From Tyto alba (taxonomy: Eukaryota; Chordata; Aves; Strigiformes; Tytonidae), in contig NW_024881296.1 in the NCBI RefSeq assembly GCF_018691265.1, forward strand, positions 148,779 to 212,778: a DNA stretch of 64,000 nucleotides, written 5' to 3'. Each line of letters begins with the position of its first letter. The stretch's first letter is position 1. Positions 59,750-64,000 of this stretch are shown one piece after another. Made by a program: the position numbers and the translations under genes. The notes beneath the pieces are model-generated. The model saw only the letters and a list, made by a program, of their open reading frames with translations. It ran no database searches and had not been told where the DNA came from.

Positions 59750-62700
59750 TAAGAGGTCGGGATTTTTTTTCCTTCATAGTTTTGCTATAATGAACCAACA
59801 CCAAGAGGACCAGCAAAGGGTTGCGGCTGCCTCACACCCACGTGTGCTGCTGTGAGAGAGCAGCGAGGAAGGAAATGCGGTGGGGTAGAGGGGATCCAGC
59901 AGCAAAAATAACGTGTTTCTCAGCCCATGGATCTAGGTACAGTCATCCTGAAAGGTTGTGGTGAGAGCTAGTGCATCAGTGCGCTAGCCAATGCTGTGCT
60001 GGCTTCACACCACCACCTTTCTGTGGCCAGGACAGGCTGTTTTGGAACAGAAGGAAGAAACATAGCTCATTTTTTTTACCGGGTTGCGGAACTCCCCAGG
60101 GCACTGGGCTTTTCCCGGGTTGGTGATGCCAATGCAGAGAGGTGAGGCAGTGTCTTCCCCTCCCCAGCAAACTCCCCAAACGTGGTGGGAGCCCGCGTGG
60201 CGGTGAGCCGGGTGGGAAATGCTAGTTTTTGTTACTGGCTCTTGAAATGTGGTTGCTGCAGAGGAAAGGGGGCCGTGGGTTTGGCTGGTGCCAGAGTCTC
60301 CTTTGGAGCTGCTGCTGCTTCTGGGGGCAAAACGGCTGCGCGCAGACATGCAGGAGAGAGGATGGAGCCACCCGAGCAGGGCAGCTGCCCCGGGGAGGAG
60401 GGTGGCCCCTTTGGGATGGGGGGTCAGATGGAAAGTTCCTCCTGCACGGTTGCCATCCCAGGAAACCCTGAACAAGTCCCTTCTGCTGCCTATGGCTGCT
60501 GAAAACAGCAATTACCAGCAGAATAACAACCGCTACTGCCTCCCCCAGGGCTTATTGCTCCCAGGTGGTTCAATTAGCCCTTGCTTGCATAAAGCGAAGG
60601 GGATCATGCAGGCGCAACCCAGCTGCATCGTTTTCATTTTCATTTCTTCCCAGCAAACATTCACGGCGGGATCACTGCAAAAGGAGGGGATGCAGGAGCT
60701 CATCCTCCCAACAGCGGCCCCTCCGTCCGGGTCCCCGGCTGTTCGGAGGTGATTTTGCATCACGGCTGCTGGGAAATGCAGCCCCGTGTTTTTTTTTTTT
60801 TGTGCCCAGCCAGCACATGAGCAAAAATATGAGTCATGATTCCGCAGCCTGTAAAATTGCTTTGGTCTCCCTGTTTTGGACAGTTGTTATTGATTATTTT
60901 TAGCTGTAAAAGGGGGCAGGGAGGAATGAGCTAGGACATGGCTCCCCGCTGCTATTTCAGGGGATTTGTTAGGTTTGCAGCTGACTGTTGAGAGATTAAT
61001 AGACAAACCCCAACCACTTCGGTATTGTGTGCTCTTTATTTTTAATATAAATTAGTTTTGCAGTGGTTTGCAGGACACAAAGCTGCCTGCAGCCAGGGTT
61101 TCCTTCCACCAGAATGAATGGCCTGGCCAGGCGTGTGGGTCAGTGGCCAGGGCATCGTTGCTGTGGGGTTTTCGTTCTGCCTTTCCTTCTTCCTGCTGCT
61201 CGGGATGTGCAGAAGGTGAGAACTGCTCCAGAGGGTGACAGGGCGGGGGGGTGGCAGGGACAACAGGAGGGTCCTGGCTGGATGCAAACCCTCACAGGTC
61301 CTCCAGAGCTGGTCCTCCCAAGTGATCCCCGGCTTGGGAACCTCCTGGGGCTGAAGGAATGGCCACCAGCCCTCTCGCCCACCGCCGTCCCCTGCATCTG
61401 GGGCAGAAAGGCAGCATCTACCTCTGCCAGGAGCTGGGGGTAGAGAGGAGCATAAATCCCACTGGAGTGGGTGCAGGGAAGAGGCTCTGGTCCTCCCAGA
61501 TGTTTCTGGAATCTGTCTTGTCCCAGCCCTGGGTCTTTTCACCATTGCCAAGCAGAATTTACTGTCACTGGGATGATGCTGAGGCTGATTTTCTCCAATA
61601 CTTTCCCTTGCAGCCACTGGAGGGGGAATCCTCTGTGGGGTATTCATCCTGAGCACGGGCTGCAATTTGGGCTTGAACAAGAAGGTTAAGAGAGAGCTGT
61701 ACTGTCCCGGATCGTGGGTTGATGTGACCTGGTGTCTGAAAACGGTTGCAGTGGCTCACGGGGCTAAGAAACGAGGCATGCAGGGAGCCTTCCCTCCCAC
61801 CTGGAAAGAGCACTTATTGCGTCACGTCCTCTGGACCTTGAGGCACTCGTGTTGTACATCAGCTGGGCGACGCAGGTGCTGACCTGGGGTTTGTCCAGGC
61901 TGGGATCCTGCTGATGTGCTGAAGCCCTCGGTGAGCAGGAGCCTTGTCTTCCCCGGCGGCTGAGCCACGCAGTCCTCCCCATTGCCCTCTCCTCCACCAC
62001 GCAGCTCAGTGGCACCTCCTGTTCCCTCGGTGGTCCTTCTCCATTTGGGGAAGGGTTTTTTTTGGTTGGATTGGTGTCCTCCCAAGGAGGACAAGCCCCG
62101 CTGCAGGCCCACGGGTCATCCACAGCCGTAGAGGGGAGTCCCGTAGCAATTTAGCGATGCGCTCCCTTCCTCCCAGCCCCTTTGTGTTCACCAGCCTCCT
62201 TGGTGGCTCCCGACAGGGACACTGTGATTTTTTTGGCACCACTGAAAGACTGGACTAAGGCTCAGGGGGGAAACGAAGGGCTTCACCAATTTTAGGTGTG
62301 AATTTCTTGCAATGTCCTTTAAAACAGGCGATGGGGAAACACTAGAGCAAAACACCAACCCCCAGCGCTGCCGCCAGAGGAAAGGCTCGTGGATGTGGTC
62401 ACGTTGGGCTCATAACCAAAATAAAGAACCATCAAAGAGGAGGGGAGGTGACCTCTGTCTGCTGGAACAGGGCGAGGGCTCCATTTTCTCCATCTTTTGG
62501 GGTTCCCTGCAGAGTACAACTCCCTGTGTATTGCTGGGGACACGTGAGCTCACTTATAAACCTGCTTTTCCCTTGGAAAACTGGCCTTGGGGGCTATTAG
62601 CAGAGAAATACTTCGTTTGTTTTTTGAAAATAGTTCATCACAGCAATGCTGATTTAAATGAGTGAAAAAAATCAGTCTGAGCACAACAAAGCAGCAGCTC

Positions 62701-62875
62701 ACACGTATATACAGGATGCATAAGCTTATCGATTTTAAAAATATTTCATTGAAAAACATTTCTGTAGGTATATATTTCCATCATCTTTTTCAAAATGTGT
62801 TTTACCACATGTTCTGGAGAGCGTTTGGCATCGCGTTCCTGAGCTTTAAGTTGAAAAAGCTGGAAACCTCTGTTG

Positions 62876-62947
62876 TTTTTTTGGTTTGTTTGTTTGGTTT
62901 TTTGTTTTTGTTTTTTTTTTTGTTTGTTTGTTTGTGGTTTTTTTTTG
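62876..62947 (+). repeat. TTTG-rich low-complexity tract
   Basis: Irregular GTTTG/GTTTTT units and T-runs. It is simple sequence; the frames across it read as F/L/V-rich peptides and are artefacts. Confidence 0.9.
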
Positions 62948-63505
62948 CTGCCATCACAGCAGAGCAATGGCTGCGCTCAAGCTCTGCCACCAGCCCAAGC
63001 AAAACCATCACACAGCAAACGTGCCAGCCAGGCTGATTGTCACCCGAGCTCAGCCACGGCCACAGAAACTGCTGGCCAGGGTGCAGCTTGGGGAAATCCC
63101 ACCTCTTCTAAATAGAGGGACAAGGACGTTTCCCCAATCTCCGGCTGAGCTGCTCCTCTGGGAAAGTCCCAGCTGTGGCGTGGGTGGGAAAACCCTTCCT
63201 TCGAGAGGTGAGAAGGGCGAGGGGTGCGTGAAATGAATTTCCCAGGTTACTCATTAACCAGACGCCAACACCCTGTAGGAGAAGGGTACTTGGTAACCCC
63301 GGCGTGTTTGTCTCTCCAGCGCTGCTCCGACTGCTGGGGAGCAAACCCAGGCAGGAGGTGCCACCTCACCCACCTGCCCACCACTCTGGAGTGAATTTGC
63401 AGCTAGAAAACCCATTATATTCCTACCAGACACAGACTTAGAAGCATACTGCTTTTTCTCTTTGCCTTTTTTTTTTTTTTCCATTTTACTTCCCCCTCCC
63501 CCCCT

Positions 63506-63507
<2 letters not shown>

Positions 63508-63537
<30 letters not shown>
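63508..63537 (+). repeat. Poly(T) tract (30 T)
   Basis: An uninterrupted T-run preceded by a C/T-rich stretch (63481-63507); together they form a long polypyrimidine tract. Confidence 0.9.
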
Positions 63538-63543
<6 letters not shown>

Positions 63544-64000
63544 TTTTTCCCAGACCATGGTGAGGACATTCCTTGTCAGGAAGGTGGTGGTTTGGGACCA
63601 GCCCTCCTCATCTTGATCACCAAGGGGCTGCTCCAACCTCACCCACCAGGCAGGTCCCCACCAGCCCATGGGTTTTGGGGAAACCACCTGGTTTGCTCAC
63701 GGGGCATTTCTGCCTTGGGGACAGCCCTCACCTGGTCCCCATGGCCCTTCACAGGGTTTTGCTCTTGCCACGGGGCATGTGGGAGCTGGACCAGCTGAGC
63801 TCCCCATTCATAGGTAAAAAGGATAAAATACACTCTCTGCTAATTAATCAGGGCTGAAGAAATAACTAGCATTGACCCAGGAGACTAATCAATGGCCCTT
63901 TAGTTCAGCCTTGCGTCTTCGTCACAGATTATTGCAACTGGAAGCAGGGGCTATTTTTGGCCAAGGCAAATACCAACTAACCAACCAGGTTTTTGGGGAT

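Larger units (their letters stand above)
59417..64000. other. Intergenic DNA, distal part
   Basis: No gene recognised to the end of the window. The region is GC-richer than the intron and contains long T-runs (59719-59746 and 63508-63537) and a TTTG-rich tract (62876-62947). A 212-codon minus-strand frame at 61042-61680 runs directly into a minus-strand AATAAA but has no recognisable domain. Confidence 0.5.

Noticed and set aside
44126..64000. Possible exons of TMEM17, the next gene in mammals
   Set aside because: None of the translated frames resembles the four-helix TMEM17 protein. In mammals that gene lies far downstream, so it is probably outside the window.
1..64000. tRNA, rRNA, CRISPR arrays, operons or prokaryotic elements
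   Set aside because: No tRNA or rRNA gene was seen by eye. The window is vertebrate nuclear DNA with spliced genes, so prokaryotic systems are not expected, and no regular spaced repeats were found.

Overview
This is a vertebrate nuclear genome window, most likely from a bird. The evidence is a CR1 retrotransposon 3' end, two copies of an avian-type retroviral LTR, and split genes with spliceosomal introns. The local gene order, COMMD1 followed by B3GNT2 on the same strand, is the conserved amniote order. Only two protein-coding genes can be supported. Most of the remaining open reading frames look like chance frames in GC-rich, low-complexity or repeat-derived DNA.

Layout. Positions 1-3953 are the last intron of COMMD1. 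Its final coding exon is 3954-4061, with a poly(A) signal at 4073. From 4.1 to 19.6 kb is intergenic DNA holding an antisense-oriented, degraded LTR (4812 to about 5770), two strong hairpins (6361-6405 and 9844-9893), a CR1-like relic near 7.1 kb, the first copy of a duplicated 0.25 kb block (12975-13227), and G-rich and poly(A) tracts. A CpG-island promoter and the non-coding first exon of B3GNT2 occupy about 19.57-20.56 kb, with a good donor site after 20498. Intron 1 (about 21 kb) carries the second copy of the duplicated block (22211-22448) and several CR1-like relics. The whole B3GNT2 coding sequence lies in exon 2 (41661-42854), followed by a 3' UTR of about 1.25 kb. From 44.1 kb to the end is intergenic DNA with a CR1-like relic at 54.3 kb, a solo LTR with a perfect 5 bp target-site duplication (58338-59411, CTTGT on both sides) and many homopolymer tracts.

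Function. COMMD1 (copper, NF-kB and endosomal-sorting factor) and B3GNT2 (Golgi poly-N-acetyllactosamine synthase) are not known to share a pathway; their adjacency is ancestral synteny.

The observations most worth a second look are: (1) a predicted upstream-ORF arrangement in the B3GNT2 transcript, where a strong-context uORF crosses the exon 1/exon 2 junction and its stop codon overlaps the main start codon (ATGA); (2) the roughly 95% identical block lying on both sides of the B3GNT2 promoter, each copy with a splice-acceptor-like core; and (3) two long-stem hairpins. I found no obviously new multi-gene system.
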